Source of the DNA: an uncultured Clostridia bacterium
GTDB lineage: Bacteria > Bacillota > Clostridia > Oscillospirales > Acutalibacteraceae
Reading direction: 5' to 3'
Length of the DNA stretch: 64,000 nt
Assembly: GCA_938034875.1 (NCBI GenBank)
Contig: CALHND010000017.1
Span: 62,001 to 126,000, forward strand
Position numbers and translations under genes: made by a program. Positions 44,620-54,727 of this stretch are shown in pieces. The notes under the pieces are model-generated. The model was not told where the DNA came from. It made no database searches and worked only from the letters and a program-made list of their open reading frames with translations. Each line of letters begins with the position of its first letter. The first letter of the stretch is position 1.

Positions 44620-44638
44620 TTTATAGGGGGAAAGAAAA

Positions 44639-45511
44639 ATGAACATCTCAAATTCGGATCGCGCTCGCATATTAGTACAAGCTTTGCCGTACATTCAGGA
44701 GTATAACGGTAAAATAGTCGTAATTAAATACGGTGGCAACGCAATGATAAACGAAAAACTTAAAGATTCGGTTATTCGAGACATAGTGTTGTTATCCCTT
44801 ATCGGAGTAAAGGTAGTGTTAGTTCACGGTGGCGGCCCGGAAATTACCGATATGCTTAATAAAATAGGCAAGAAAACCGAATTCGTTGATGGCCTACGTG
44901 TTACTGACAAGGAAACAGCTGAAGTTGTACAGATGGTACTGGCAGGTAAAATCAATAAAAATCTGGTTAATATTATTCAGCTTAAGGGCGGCAAATCAAT
45001 TGGGCTGTCAGGGGTTGACGGTCATATGATTGAGGCGGAATTTAAAGATGAACGTCTTGGTTATGTAGGCGAGATTACAAATGTTAATGTCGAGCCGATA
45101 TTAGATGTGCTTGAGCGTGGATACATACCCGTTGTTTCGACTGTTGGCTGTGACTCTGTGGGAAATGTGTATAACATAAATGCTGATACTGCAGCTGCAA
45201 AAATTGCAGGCGAGCTGAAGGCGGAAAGCCTTATTTCTCTGACCGATATCAGCGGCATATTGACCGATAAGGAAAATCCAGACACGCTTATACCCGAAAT
45301 CAGTCTTTCAGAAGCTGATAAGTTGATAGAAAGCGGTATAATCAACGGTGGAATGATTCCTAAAGTTAATTGTTGTACCAATGCTATTAAATGGGGTGTA
45401 CAAAAGGTGTTTATAATTGACGGACGCGTGCCCCATTCAATACTAATTGAAACATTGACCGATGAAGGTATTGGAACCATGTTTAAAAGAGACGAGGATG
45501 AAAATGTCTGA
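44639..45511 (+). CDS. argB: Acetylglutamate kinase
   Basis: The product has 290 residues of the amino-acid kinase fold: VVIKYGGNAMINEKL, VLVHGGGPEITDML, DGLRVTDKET and GGMIPKVNCC. It phosphorylates N-acetylglutamate. The long N-terminal helix and C-terminal region suggest the arginine-inhibited hexameric form, but this is inference. It overlaps argD by eight bases. Confidence 0.96.
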   Translation: MNISNSDRARILVQALPYIQEYNGKIVVIKYGGNAMINEKLKDSVIRDIVLLSLIGVKVVLVHGGGPEITDMLNKIGKKTEFVDGLRVTDKETAEVVQMVLAGKINKNLVNIIQLKGGKSIGLSGVDGHMIEAEFKDERLGYVGEITNVNVEPILDVLERGYIPVVSTVGCDSVGNVYNINADTAAAKIAGELKAESLISLTDISGILTDKENPDTLIPEISLSEADKLIESGIINGGMIPKVNCCTNAIKWGVQKVFIIDGRVPHSILIETLTDEGIGTMFKRDEDENV

Positions 45512-46667
45512 TACAATTACAACAGATAAACAATATATTGCTGATACATATGCGCGTTTTCCAGTTGAACTTGTCAGCGGCAACGGGTCACTTTTATATG
45601 ACGCCGACGGTAAGGAGTACATAGACCTTGGTACAGGAATAGCTGTTAATACGTTTGGGGTTGCCGATAGTCAGTGGCAGGCGGCTGTAACAGCGCAGAT
45701 GTCTAAACTGTCTCACACATCAAACTTGTATTACAGCGAACCATGCGCAAAGCTTGCTGAACAACTGTGCTGCCGTACGGGAATGAAAAAAGTTTTCTTC
45801 TCAAATTCAGGCGCTGAAGCAAATGAATGCGCAATAAAAGCAGCACGTAAATATGCATCGGATAAAAAAGGCGCAGACTATTTCAACATTATAACGCTTA
45901 AAAATAGCTTTCACGGCAGAACAATTACGACTTTAGCAGCTACGGGACAGGATGTTTTTCATGAACTGTTTAATCCCCTTACTGGTGGATTTTTGTACGC
46001 TGAAGCTAATAACATTGATTCGGTGAAAAAGTTAATTATCGAGTATAAATGTGCAGCAATAATGTTTGAGGTTGTGCAAGGTGAGGGTGGCGTAAATCCG
46101 CTTGATGCCGTTTTTATAACAGCACTTGTTGAATTAGCCGAAAAAGAGGACATTCTGCTAATTGCTGACGAAGTGCAGATTGGCAACGGACGCAGCGGAA
46201 TGTTATATGGATATATGAACTACGGAATTACACCCGATATTATTTCCACAGCAAAGGGACTTGCAGGCGGACTTCCGCTTGGCGCAACCATGCTTGGCGA
46301 AAAAGTTAAGGATGTATTCACAAACGGTACACACGGCTCAACATTCGGTGGAAATCCCGTTTGCTGTGCTGGCGCGCTAAATGTGCTTAGCCGCATCGAC
46401 GATAGTTTGCTCGATGGTGTTAAGTCAAAATCAAAGCTGATAGTAGACACACTGAAATCAGCTAAGGGAATAAAATCTGTGACCGGACTGGGACTTATGC
46501 TCGGAATTGAAACTGAAAAGGATGCGTCGGAGGTTGTTGCCGAGTGCATGAAAAACGGAGTGCTTGTTCTTAAAGCCAAAAACAAGGTTAGATTGTTACC
46601 GGCACTCAATATTCCGGACGATCTGCTTAAAAAAGCACTCAATGTAATAGTAAACGCCTGCGCGTAA
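45504..46667 (+). CDS. argD: Acetylornithine aminotransferase
   Basis: This 387-residue class III PLP aminotransferase has FFSNSGAEANECAIKAARKY, KNSFHGRTITTLAATG, DEVQIGNGRSG and the PLP lysine Lys251 in STAKGLAGGLPLG. It makes N-acetylornithine. I start it at ATG 45504 (AGG six bases upstream, overlapping the argB stop); the upstream frame belongs to argB. Confidence 0.95.
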   Translation: MSDTITTDKQYIADTYARFPVELVSGNGSLLYDADGKEYIDLGTGIAVNTFGVADSQWQAAVTAQMSKLSHTSNLYYSEPCAKLAEQLCCRTGMKKVFFSNSGAEANECAIKAARKYASDKKGADYFNIITLKNSFHGRTITTLAATGQDVFHELFNPLTGGFLYAEANNIDSVKKLIIEYKCAAIMFEVVQGEGGVNPLDAVFITALVELAEKEDILLIADEVQIGNGRSGMLYGYMNYGITPDIISTAKGLAGGLPLGATMLGEKVKDVFTNGTHGSTFGGNPVCCAGALNVLSRIDDSLLDGVKSKSKLIVDTLKSAKGIKSVTGLGLMLGIETEKDASEVVAECMKNGVLVLKAKNKVRLLPALNIPDDLLKKALNVIVNACA

Positions 46668-46682
46668 GAAAGGATAATTAAC

Positions 46683-47666
46683 ATGAATTTAAAGGGTAGA
46701 GATTTTCTTAAATTACTCGATTTTACATCTGAAGAAATAAATTATCTTGTTGAATTTGCTGCCGAACTAAAAGCAAAGAAAAAGGCAGGTATTCCACATG
46801 AATTATGCAAAGGAAAAAATATTGCGCTGATTTTTGAAAAAACCAGCACACGCACCCGTTGTGCATTTGAGGTAGCTGCACGCGATCTTGGCATGGGCAC
46901 AACCTATCTTGACCAATCGGGCTCGCAAATAGGTAAAAAAGAGAGTCTTGCTGACACAGCACGCGTGTTAGCAGGAATGTTTGATGGTATTGAATACCGT
47001 GGATTTGGTCAGGTTAGGGTTGAAGAACTGGCTAAATATGCTTCGGTACCGGTTTGGAACGGACTTACAGATGAATTTCATCCCACACAAATTCTTGCTG
47101 ACTTACTGACAATAAAAGAGCATTTCGGTAAGTTAAAGGGTATCAACTTTGTTTACATGGGTGATGCAAGATTTAATATGGGCAATTCGCTCATGGTTGG
47201 ATGTGCAAAAATGGGGCTTAATTTTACCGCATGTGCACCTGCAAAATATTTTCCTGATAAGGCATTGATTGCCGAGTGCGAGGAGATAGCAAAACAGACA
47301 GGTTCCGTACTTAAATTTGAGGAAGATCCCATGATTGCTACAAAGAACGCAGATGTTATTTATACTGATATATGGGTATCAATGGGCGAGCCCGTTGATG
47401 TATGGGAACAACGCATAGCCGAACTTTCTCCATATCAGGTTAATAAAACACTTATGGATAATGCCGGAGAAAATGCTGTGTTTATGCATTGCCTGCCTGC
47501 TTATCATGACAAAAATACATCGGTTGGAAAAGAAATGTGTGAGCGTTTTAACAGAGATGCGATGGAAGTAGCCGATGATGTTTTTGAAAGCACAAAGTCG
47601 ATTGTTTTCCAAGAGGCTGAAAATAGAATGCACACTATAAAGGCTGTTATGGCTGCTACATTATAG
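46683..47666 (+). CDS. argF: Ornithine carbamoyltransferase
   Basis: The 327-residue enzyme joins carbamoyl phosphate to ornithine. Motifs: the carbamoyl-phosphate site EKTSTRTRCAFE (Ser55-Thr-Arg-Thr-Arg), DEFHPTQILADL, MGDARFNMGNS and the ornithine-site Cys in FMHCLPAYHD. Its neighbour carAB supplies carbamoyl phosphate. It lies 15 bases after argD and 10 before carA. Confidence 0.96.
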   Translation: MNLKGRDFLKLLDFTSEEINYLVEFAAELKAKKKAGIPHELCKGKNIALIFEKTSTRTRCAFEVAARDLGMGTTYLDQSGSQIGKKESLADTARVLAGMFDGIEYRGFGQVRVEELAKYASVPVWNGLTDEFHPTQILADLLTIKEHFGKLKGINFVYMGDARFNMGNSLMVGCAKMGLNFTACAPAKYFPDKALIAECEEIAKQTGSVLKFEEDPMIATKNADVIYTDIWVSMGEPVDVWEQRIAELSPYQVNKTLMDNAGENAVFMHCLPAYHDKNTSVGKEMCERFNRDAMEVADDVFESTKSIVFQEAENRMHTIKAVMAATL

Positions 47667-47676
47667 AGGATAATAT

Positions 47677-48738
47677 ATGAAAAAACGTTATTTGGTTTTA
47701 CAGGATGGCACAGTTTTTGAGGGAGAGGCTTTCGGTGCTGATATTACATCAGTAGGAGAGCTTGTTTTTACAACAGGCATGTGCGGATATATTGAAACTC
47801 TGACAGACCCGAGCTACTATGGACAGATTATTGTACAAACGTTCCCGCTTATAGGTAATTACGGCATCATCGAGGAAGATTTTGAGGGTAAATGTTGTAT
47901 TAAGGGATATGTTGTACGTGAATGGTGCGATACACCGTCAAACTTCCGCTCGCAGTATGATATTGATACATTTCTGAAAAATAACGGAGTGCCGGGCATA
48001 TGTGGTGTTGACACACGTGAAATCACTAAAATAATTCGTGAGCACGGGGTTTTGAATGCTATGCTGTGCGACGAAGTACCAAGTAAACTGTCTGATATTG
48101 CAAAATATTCTATTAAGGACGCTGTTAAAAACGCAACCTGCACAGAACAGAAACTGTATTCTGCTTGTGGTAATAAAAAATATATGGTTGCGCTTATTGA
48201 CTATGGAGCAAAGGGTAATATTATACGCGAACTCACAAAGCGCGGTTGCGATGTTACTGTTTTTCCGTCAAATGCGTCGGTAAACGATATTCTTTCAATA
48301 TCTCCTGACGGTGTAATGCTATCTAACGGACCGGGAGACCCCTCTGAAAATACCAAAGAAATTGCATGTATTAAAAAGTTATTCGGTAAGCTGCCCATGT
48401 TTGGAATTTGTCTTGGACATCAGCTTATGGCGCTTGCAAGCGGGGGAAAGACTGTTAAGCTTAAATACGGTCATCGCGGCGCAAATCAGCCTGTGACAGA
48501 GGTCGGTGGTAGTCGTACATACATAACAAGCCAAAATCACGGTTATGCAGTAGTGTCCGACAGCGTTAAAAAGGGTAAAGTCAGCTTTATCAATGCTAAC
48601 GATAATACCTGCGAGGGTATTAATTATCCCGGTTGCAGCGCGTTTTCAGTTCAGTTTCACCCCGAAGCATGTACAGGACCGCATGATACATCGTTTTTAT
48701 TTGATAAGTTCTGCTCACTAATGGGAGGTGAGAGGTAA
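47677..48738 (+). CDS. carA: Carbamoyl-phosphate synthase small subunit
   Basis: The product has 353 residues. A class I glutamine amidotransferase domain has Cys245 in FGICLGHQLMALA and the His-Glu pair in SVQFHPEACTGP, after the CarA-specific N-terminal domain (TGMCGYIETLTDPSYYGQI). It releases ammonia from glutamine for CarB. Its stop overlaps the carB start (TAATG). Confidence 0.96.
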   Translation: MKKRYLVLQDGTVFEGEAFGADITSVGELVFTTGMCGYIETLTDPSYYGQIIVQTFPLIGNYGIIEEDFEGKCCIKGYVVREWCDTPSNFRSQYDIDTFLKNNGVPGICGVDTREITKIIREHGVLNAMLCDEVPSKLSDIAKYSIKDAVKNATCTEQKLYSACGNKKYMVALIDYGAKGNIIRELTKRGCDVTVFPSNASVNDILSISPDGVMLSNGPGDPSENTKEIACIKKLFGKLPMFGICLGHQLMALASGGKTVKLKYGHRGANQPVTEVGGSRTYITSQNHGYAVVSDSVKKGKVSFINANDNTCEGINYPGCSAFSVQFHPEACTGPHDTSFLFDKFCSLMGGER

Positions 48739-51700
48739 TGCCGCTTGATAAAAACATAAAAAAAGTAATGGTCATTGGCTCGGGCCCAATCGTGATAGGG
48801 CAAGCGGCCGAATTTGATTACGCAGGAGCTCAGGCATGCCGCGTTTTAAAAGAAGCCGGTGTAAATGTAGTGCTGGTAAATTCTAACCCGGCAACTATTA
48901 TGACCGATAAAGCGTTAGCCGATGAAATTTACCTCGAGCCACTTACAGCACAAACTGTAAAGCGCATTATTGAAAAAGAAAAACCCGATTCTTTACTTGC
49001 TGGTCTTGGCGGACAGACGGGGCTTACTATTGCCATGCAGTTAAATAAAGAAGGCTTTTTACAATCACATAATGTGCGTTTAATCGGCACAAACGCCGAA
49101 GCAATCGATAAGGCTGAGGACAGAGACCTGTTTAAGCAGACAATGGCTGCTATCGGCGAGCCGACAATACCGTCGGATATTGCAAACGATGTTGATACTG
49201 CGCTCGATATTGCAGACCGTATAGGCTATCCGATAATAATCAGACCCGCATTTACCCTTGGCGGTGCAGGCGGCGGTGTAGCATATACCGCTGATGAATT
49301 AAAAGCGGTTGCAAAAACAGGGCTGGACGCATCACCTATTAATCAGGTGTTGGTCGAACGCTATATCTACGGGTGGAAAGAAATTGAATTTGAAACTATG
49401 CGCGACAGTGCAGGCAATGTAATAGCTGTGTGTAGCATGGAAAACTTTGACCCCGTTGGAGTACATACCGGCGACAGCATTGTTGTTGCCCCTGCGCTCA
49501 CGCTATCCGATAAAGAGTATCAAATGCTTCGCAGTGCATCGCTTAATATTATTTCGGCGCTCGGAATCGTCGGCGGCTGCAACTGTCAGTTTGCGCTTAA
49601 CCCCGACAGTTTTGAATATGCTGTTATTGAAGTTAATCCGCGTGTGTCACGTTCCTCTGCACTTGCATCAAAGGCCACGGGATACCCAATTGCAAAAATT
49701 ACAACTAAAATTGCTCTCGGTTACACACTTGATGAAATTAAAAATGATATTACGGGCAAAACCTGCGCTTGTTTTGAGCCGACAATTGACTATGTCGTTG
49801 TAAAACTTCCTAAATGGCCATTTGACAAGTTTTTAGGAGCATCGCGTAAGCTGGGTACTCAAATGAAAGCAACAGGCGAGGTTATGGCTATTGCGCCCAG
49901 CTTCGAAGCGGCTATTATGAAGGCAGTACGCGGAGCTGAAATATCACTTGATACCTTAAACGCAGCACCGCTAAGCGATTTACCCATAACCGAACGACTT
50001 AAAATTGCTGATGACCATCGTCTTTTCACCGTTTTTGAGGCAATAAAAGCAGGCATAAGCATTGATGAAATATTTGAAATTACTCGCATAGACCGTTGGT
50101 TTTTATCAAAATTTAAAAAGATAGCCGAGTATGAGTTAAACATTGCCGAAAATGGCATTGATGAAGCTTCGTATGCTTTAGGCAAAAAGCTTGGATATAC
50201 CGACAAAGCGCTAAAGTCAATAGGCGGTGTAATAAATTCTGCTCACACTGATTGCTCATATAAAATGGTAGATACATGCGGCGCTGAATTTGATGCGGTA
50301 ACGCCTTATTTTTACTCTACCTATGATAAAGTTTGTGAATCACGCAGCTTTGTTCGTTCAGGAAAGCCGGTTATCATGGTACTCGGTTCAGGACCGATAC
50401 GAATCGGTCAGGGAATAGAGTTTGACTATTCATCTGTACATTGCGTTTGGACACTTAAAAAACTCGGTTATGATGTTGTTATCGTAAACAACAATCCCGA
50501 AACGGTGTCAACCGATTATGATACAGCTGACCGACTTTACTTTGAACCGCTTACTCCCGAGGATGTAATGAACATTATAAATGTTGAAAAACCGATCGGC
50601 GTTGTAGTTGCATTCGGTGGTCAAACTGCAATAAAACTTACTGAGTTTTTAGATAAAAATGGCATAAACATTCTTGGCACATCGGCAGAGAGTATAGATG
50701 TTGCTGAGGATAGAGAACGGTTTGACGCACTACTTGAGGAGCTGTCGGTCAAAAGACCAAAGGGTTGCGCAGTGTCGTCTCTAAAGGAAGCTGTAAGTGC
50801 GGCAAATTCGCTTGGATACCCTGTTTTGCTGCGCCCATCTTATGTCATTGGCGGTCAGAACATGAGAATTGTTTACAACGAAGCCGAAGTAGTTACATAT
50901 ATGGAACGTATTCTTGAAAAGGGAATAGATAACCCCGTTTTGATAGATAAGTACATGATGGGTACTGAAGTAGAAGTCGATGTAATTTCTGACGGCAAAG
51001 ATGTTCTGATACCGGGTGTTATGGAGCATATTGAGCGTGCAGGTGTTCACAGCGGTGACTCAATCGCAGTTTATCCTCCATACAGCATTAACGATAAAAT
51101 GATGAATACCATTGCAGACAGTTCATCAAAACTGGCTCTTGCACTTGGCACAAAGGGTCTTGTTAACATTCAGTATCTTATTTATAATGGAGATCTTTAT
51201 GTAATTGAGGTTAACCCCCGTGCCTCACGTACAATACCGTATATTAGCAAAGTGACCGGTGTTCCTATGGTTGATTTGGCATCACGTGTAATGATAGGGG
51301 AAAGTCTTTCTGACCTTGGTTACGGCACAGGTTTGTACAAAACACCTCCTTATTTTGCTGTAAAAGTTCCCGTTTTCTCGTTTGAAAAATTAAATGATGT
51401 AAACTCCTATCTTGGACCGGAAATGAAGTCTACCGGCGAAGTTTTGGGCATTGGAAAAACACTTAATGAAGCGCTGTTTAAGGGACTTACTTCTGCCGGA
51501 ATGATGCTTAAATCATCTATTAATCACGAGGATGTCGGTGTGCTGATTAGTGTTGACTCCAACGACAAGTTTGAAGTTGTGTCACTTGCTAAAAAGCTGG
51601 ATGATCTAGGCTTTAAGCTGTATGCTACTGAGGAAACAGCACAGTCAATTTCCAGCCTCGGCATTGATGTAATCAATGTAAAAGGAATAAAAGAGAGCGA

Positions 51701-52772
51701 CGATGCTTTTATTTTGCTTGAAAGCGGTAAAATAAGCTATATTGTCTATACTGGTGCGCTTATGGATGCAACGGTTGACGATTATATTGCTTTGCATAGA
51801 CGTGCACTTCAGCTTTCCATACCGTGCTTTACATCTCTTGATACAGCAAATGCACTTGCAGATATTATTGCCAGTCGATTTACACAATCGAACACCGAAC
51901 TGGTTGATATAAACCATATGCGCAGCAGCCGCCAAAAGGTAACCTTTGCAAAAATGGAGGCAACCGGTGACGATTATATTTTCTTTGAGAACTTTGACAA
52001 TGAAATTACCTGCCCGGAATCGCTGTGTATCAGTCTTTGTGACCGCAATTACGGTGTCGGTGGATACGGTATTGTGTTGTTGGAAAAATCGAGTGTAGCT
52101 GATGTCAAAATGCGTATATTCAACCGTGACGGGTCCGAAGGCAAAATGGCAGGCAACTGTATTCGCTGTGTAGGAAAATATCTATATGATAATAAGTTAT
52201 GTACGGGTGATATTGTTACCGTTGAAACCGAAAGCGGTGTAAAAACGCTAACACTTTATACGAGAGATGACAAAGTAACATATGTAAGCGTTGATATGGG
52301 AAAGGCGAATTTGGACACAAAGAGTTTGCCTTGCACAGTTAGTGCATCAAAACTGATTGCATACCCGGTAGCGATTGGCAAAAGGCAGTTTAATATTACC
52401 TGCGTATCAATGGGTAACCCTCACTGTGTAATTTTTTGTGACCGTGTTGACAATTTAGATGTTGAAAATATTGGTACAGCAGTTGAAAATGCACCTATTT
52501 TCCCTGAACGCATAAATACGGAATTTGTTCGTGTTGTTAACTCAAATACACTGAAAATGCGAGTTTGGGAACGCGGTAACGGTGAAACATTTGCCTGTGG
52601 CACAGGAGCATGTGCTGCTGTTGTTGCTGCGGTAGAAAACGGATTCTGCAAAATGGGAGAAGATATTACCGTTAAAGTCAAGGGCGGCGATCTGGTCGTA
52701 AATTACACGAGCGACCGTGTTGTACTTACAGGTGATGCTAAGCTTGTTTATAACGGCACTCTTGAAATATAA
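48738..52772 (+). CDS. carB: Fusion of carbamoyl-phosphate synthase large subunit (CarB) and diaminopimelate epimerase (DapF)
   Basis: This is one uninterrupted frame of 1344 residues. Residues 1 to about 1060 are a full CarB: first synthetase half (GSGPIVIGQAAEFDYAGAQA, ATP-grasp), oligomerisation region, second half (GSGPIRIGQGIEFDYSSVHC) and the allosteric MGS-like domain. Residues about 1061-1344 are a full-length DapF: KMEATGDDYIFF, FNRDGSEGKMAGNCIRC, VSMGNPHCVIF and ETFACGTGACAAVV. The second catalytic Cys is present (Cys1287); the first, normally in CGNG, is Ala1138, with Cys1141 three residues on. GNDF is GDDY (Asp1078). CarB makes carbamoyl phosphate; DapF interconverts LL- and meso-diaminopimelate. 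Confidence 0.95.
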   Translation: MPLDKNIKKVMVIGSGPIVIGQAAEFDYAGAQACRVLKEAGVNVVLVNSNPATIMTDKALADEIYLEPLTAQTVKRIIEKEKPDSLLAGLGGQTGLTIAMQLNKEGFLQSHNVRLIGTNAEAIDKAEDRDLFKQTMAAIGEPTIPSDIANDVDTALDIADRIGYPIIIRPAFTLGGAGGGVAYTADELKAVAKTGLDASPINQVLVERYIYGWKEIEFETMRDSAGNVIAVCSMENFDPVGVHTGDSIVVAPALTLSDKEYQMLRSASLNIISALGIVGGCNCQFALNPDSFEYAVIEVNPRVSRSSALASKATGYPIAKITTKIALGYTLDEIKNDITGKTCACFEPTIDYVVVKLPKWPFDKFLGASRKLGTQMKATGEVMAIAPSFEAAIMKAVRGAEISLDTLNAAPLSDLPITERLKIADDHRLFTVFEAIKAGISIDEIFEITRIDRWFLSKFKKIAEYELNIAENGIDEASYALGKKLGYTDKALKSIGGVINSAHTDCSYKMVDTCGAEFDAVTPYFYSTYDKVCESRSFVRSGKPVIMVLGSGPIRIGQGIEFDYSSVHCVWTLKKLGYDVVIVNNNPETVSTDYDTADRLYFEPLTPEDVMNIINVEKPIGVVVAFGGQTAIKLTEFLDKNGINILGTSAESIDVAEDRERFDALLEELSVKRPKGCAVSSLKEAVSAANSLGYPVLLRPSYVIGGQNMRIVYNEAEVVTYMERILEKGIDNPVLIDKYMMGTEVEVDVISDGKDVLIPGVMEHIERAGVHSGDSIAVYPPYSINDKMMNTIADSSSKLALALGTKGLVNIQYLIYNGDLYVIEVNPRASRTIPYISKVTGVPMVDLASRVMIGESLSDLGYGTGLYKTPPYFAVKVPVFSFEKLNDVNSYLGPEMKSTGEVLGIGKTLNEALFKGLTSAGMMLKSSINHEDVGVLISVDSNDKFEVVSLAKKLDDLGFKLYATEETAQSISSLGIDVINVKGIKESDDAFILLESGKISYIVYTGALMDATVDDYIALHRRALQLSIPCFTSLDTANALADIIASRFTQSNTELVDINHMRSSRQKVTFAKMEATGDDYIFFENFDNEITCPESLCISLCDRNYGVGGYGIVLLEKSSVADVKMRIFNRDGSEGKMAGNCIRCVGKYLYDNKLCTGDIVTVETESGVKTLTLYTRDDKVTYVSVDMGKANLDTKSLPCTVSASKLIAYPVAIGKRQFNITCVSMGNPHCVIFCDRVDNLDVENIGTAVENAPIFPERINTEFVRVVNSNTLKMRVWERGNGETFACGTGACAAVVAAVENGFCKMGEDITVKVKGGDLVVNYTSDRVVLTGDAKLVYNGTLEI

Positions 52773-52792
52773 ATTGCTAAATATTTTTTCTA

Positions 52793-52821
52793 TTGCAATA
52801 TTTAAATTACTAACTTATAAT
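52793..52821 (+). promoter_or_regulatory. Promoter of the FAD oxidoreductase gene
   Basis: TTGCAA (52793-52798) and TATAAT (52816-52821) are spaced by 17 bases. No hairpin terminator is visible between carB-dapF and this site, so read-through from the arginine operon is possible. Confidence 0.6.
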
Positions 52822-52871
52822 GTTGTGTGTGATTAAATTAACAGTTTAGCTGTTGCGGAGGAAAAAACATT

Positions 52872-54293
52872 ATGAAAAAATATGATGTGGCTGTTATCGG
52901 CGGTGGCATCGGCGGACTCATGGCAGCCTATAGGCTCATATCAAAAAATCCGTCATATAAAATTATTGTATTAGAAAAAGGTAATGCGCTTAATAGCAGA
53001 AAGTGCCCTGCTTCGTCAAAGCAGGGATGCCTCCATTGTCAAATGTGCTCTATCACATCAGGTTATGCTGGCGCTGGAGCGTTTTCTGATGGTAAATTCA
53101 ATCTCGGCACTGCATACGGTGGAAAGCTGGGCGAGGAGCTGGGAGAAGAAGTTGCAAACGAGTATATCGGATATGTTGACGATATTCTTTATTCATGCAG
53201 CGATGTTATTACCGATGAACTAGGAAACGAAACTCGCGATTATCCGCCCGTATACGAATCAAATCAAGAGCTAAAGCTTAAATGCCTGCAAAACAATCTC
53301 CGTTTGCTGGATATGAATGTACGACATCTCGGGACAGATAGAAACCTTCGCATAATGGGTAATCTTATCAATTACCTTGCCGCTAAAGGCGTTGAACTTA
53401 CTCACAGATGTGAGGTTGAAACAGTTAACAAAATTTACAGCAATGACGGCAACTACTCGATAAAAATTAACGATGCATCGTTTGGCGAGTACACAATCGA
53501 ATGCGATAATGTAATTGTAGCTACCGGTCGTGGCGGTTCAAAATTTGTTTCCAAGCTGTGTAAGGATTTTGATATAAACGTACTTTCAAACACAGTTGAT
53601 ATCGGTGTTCGTGTAGAGATGAAGGACGCTATTTGGCGTGGATTTTCAGACTATATTTACGAACCTAAGGTGCTGTATAAGACAAGAACTTTTGAAGATA
53701 GAACAAGAATGTTCTGCTTTAATAAGGGCGGTCTTGTAAGTGCGGAAAATAACAACGGTGTAATTACAGCTAATGGTCACAGCTTTTCAGATGACGCTAA
53801 ACGTACTGAAAACTGCAACTTTGCAATATTGTCGAGCATTAACTTTACTGCACCGTTTGATAAGCCTACCGAATATGTTGAATCAATTTCACGCCTTGCT
53901 AATGCAATAGGATGTGGAAATGTTCTTGTACAGCGTTTTGGCGATCTTGTTCGAGGCAGACGCACTAATGAACATCGTCTGTCACAGAATACTGTTTTCC
54001 CGACACTTAAGGCAACCCCGGGCGATATTTCTCTTGTTTTACCGCACCGTATACTTACAAATATCATTGAGACAATATACGCTCTTGATAAGGTTGCACC
54101 TGGAACGGCTAATGACGATACTTTGCTTTACGGTTGTGAAGCAAAATATTATTCGATTAAGCCCTGTCATGACGAGTATTTCAGAATTACTGATGGTATC
54201 TACCTTATTGGTGATGGATCGGGAATTACACGCGGTCTTAGTCAGGCTGGTGCAATGGGAATATATGTAGCAGACCATATATTATCTCTGTAA
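52872..54293 (+). CDS. FAD-dependent dehydrogenase, COG2509-like
   Basis: The product has 473 residues with an N-terminal dinucleotide fold VIGGGIGGLMAAYRL and a C-terminal FAD segment GIYLIGDGSGITRGLSQAGA. A Cys-rich insert (CPASSKQGCLHCQMC) and SGYAGAGAFSDGKFNL follow the fold, as in a group of uncharacterised bacterial FAD proteins (COG2509). The reaction is unknown. It has GGAGGAAAA before ATG and is a single-gene unit with its own promoter and terminator. Confidence 0.85.
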   Translation: MKKYDVAVIGGGIGGLMAAYRLISKNPSYKIIVLEKGNALNSRKCPASSKQGCLHCQMCSITSGYAGAGAFSDGKFNLGTAYGGKLGEELGEEVANEYIGYVDDILYSCSDVITDELGNETRDYPPVYESNQELKLKCLQNNLRLLDMNVRHLGTDRNLRIMGNLINYLAAKGVELTHRCEVETVNKIYSNDGNYSIKINDASFGEYTIECDNVIVATGRGGSKFVSKLCKDFDINVLSNTVDIGVRVEMKDAIWRGFSDYIYEPKVLYKTRTFEDRTRMFCFNKGGLVSAENNNGVITANGHSFSDDAKRTENCNFAILSSINFTAPFDKPTEYVESISRLANAIGCGNVLVQRFGDLVRGRRTNEHRLSQNTVFPTLKATPGDISLVLPHRILTNIIETIYALDKVAPGTANDDTLLYGCEAKYYSIKPCHDEYFRITDGIYLIGDGSGITRGLSQAGAMGIYVADHILSL

Positions 54294-54302
54294 AATTAAA
54301 TT

Positions 54303-54334
54303 AAAAGCCGCTGTTAAGTCAGCGGCTTTTCTTT
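54303..54334 (+). terminator. Terminator after the FAD oxidoreductase
   Basis: AAAAGCCGCTG (54303-54313) pairs with CAGCGGCTTTT (54320-54330), followed by CTTT. Confidence 0.85.
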
Positions 54335-54676
54335 ATTTACAAAACAATGAATTGTATAGTAAAACGCTATTTTATTCTTTGATTATAATTTTCTATATTG
54401 CTTTACATTTATAAATTAATAAAAAAAGCAGCACTGTTATAAGTAAAAAATAAGTTTTTAATTTTACTAGATTTATGATTTTATTGCGAAGATTACTACA
54501 CCAATTTGATATAAATAGTAATATATTTTAAATTCATTTTGCAGTAGGATAAAATAATTGCTAATTAATATTTTTAATACTGAATGAAAACCATTGCAAA
54601 TGATATATCATTAGTTAAAATAAAAAGACTATTAAATAGTTGAGTGCATTTTCATAAAAGTATTGCAAAATGCAAT
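54335..54676. other. AT-rich gap without a gene
   Basis: About 340 bases, very AT-rich, with no open frame or stable hairpin that I could support on either strand. Confidence 0.6.
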
Positions 54677-54714
54677 AAAAAACGCCGAAAACCTTAATAT
54701 GAAAGGCTTTCGGC
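54677..54714 (-). terminator. Terminator of tRNA-Arg(UCU)
   Basis: On the minus strand GCCGAAAGCCTT pairs with AAGGTTTTCGGC (one mismatch), followed by GTTTTTT. It lies 13 bases past the tRNA 3' end. Confidence 0.75.
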
Positions 54715-54727
54715 ATACTATCGTTAT

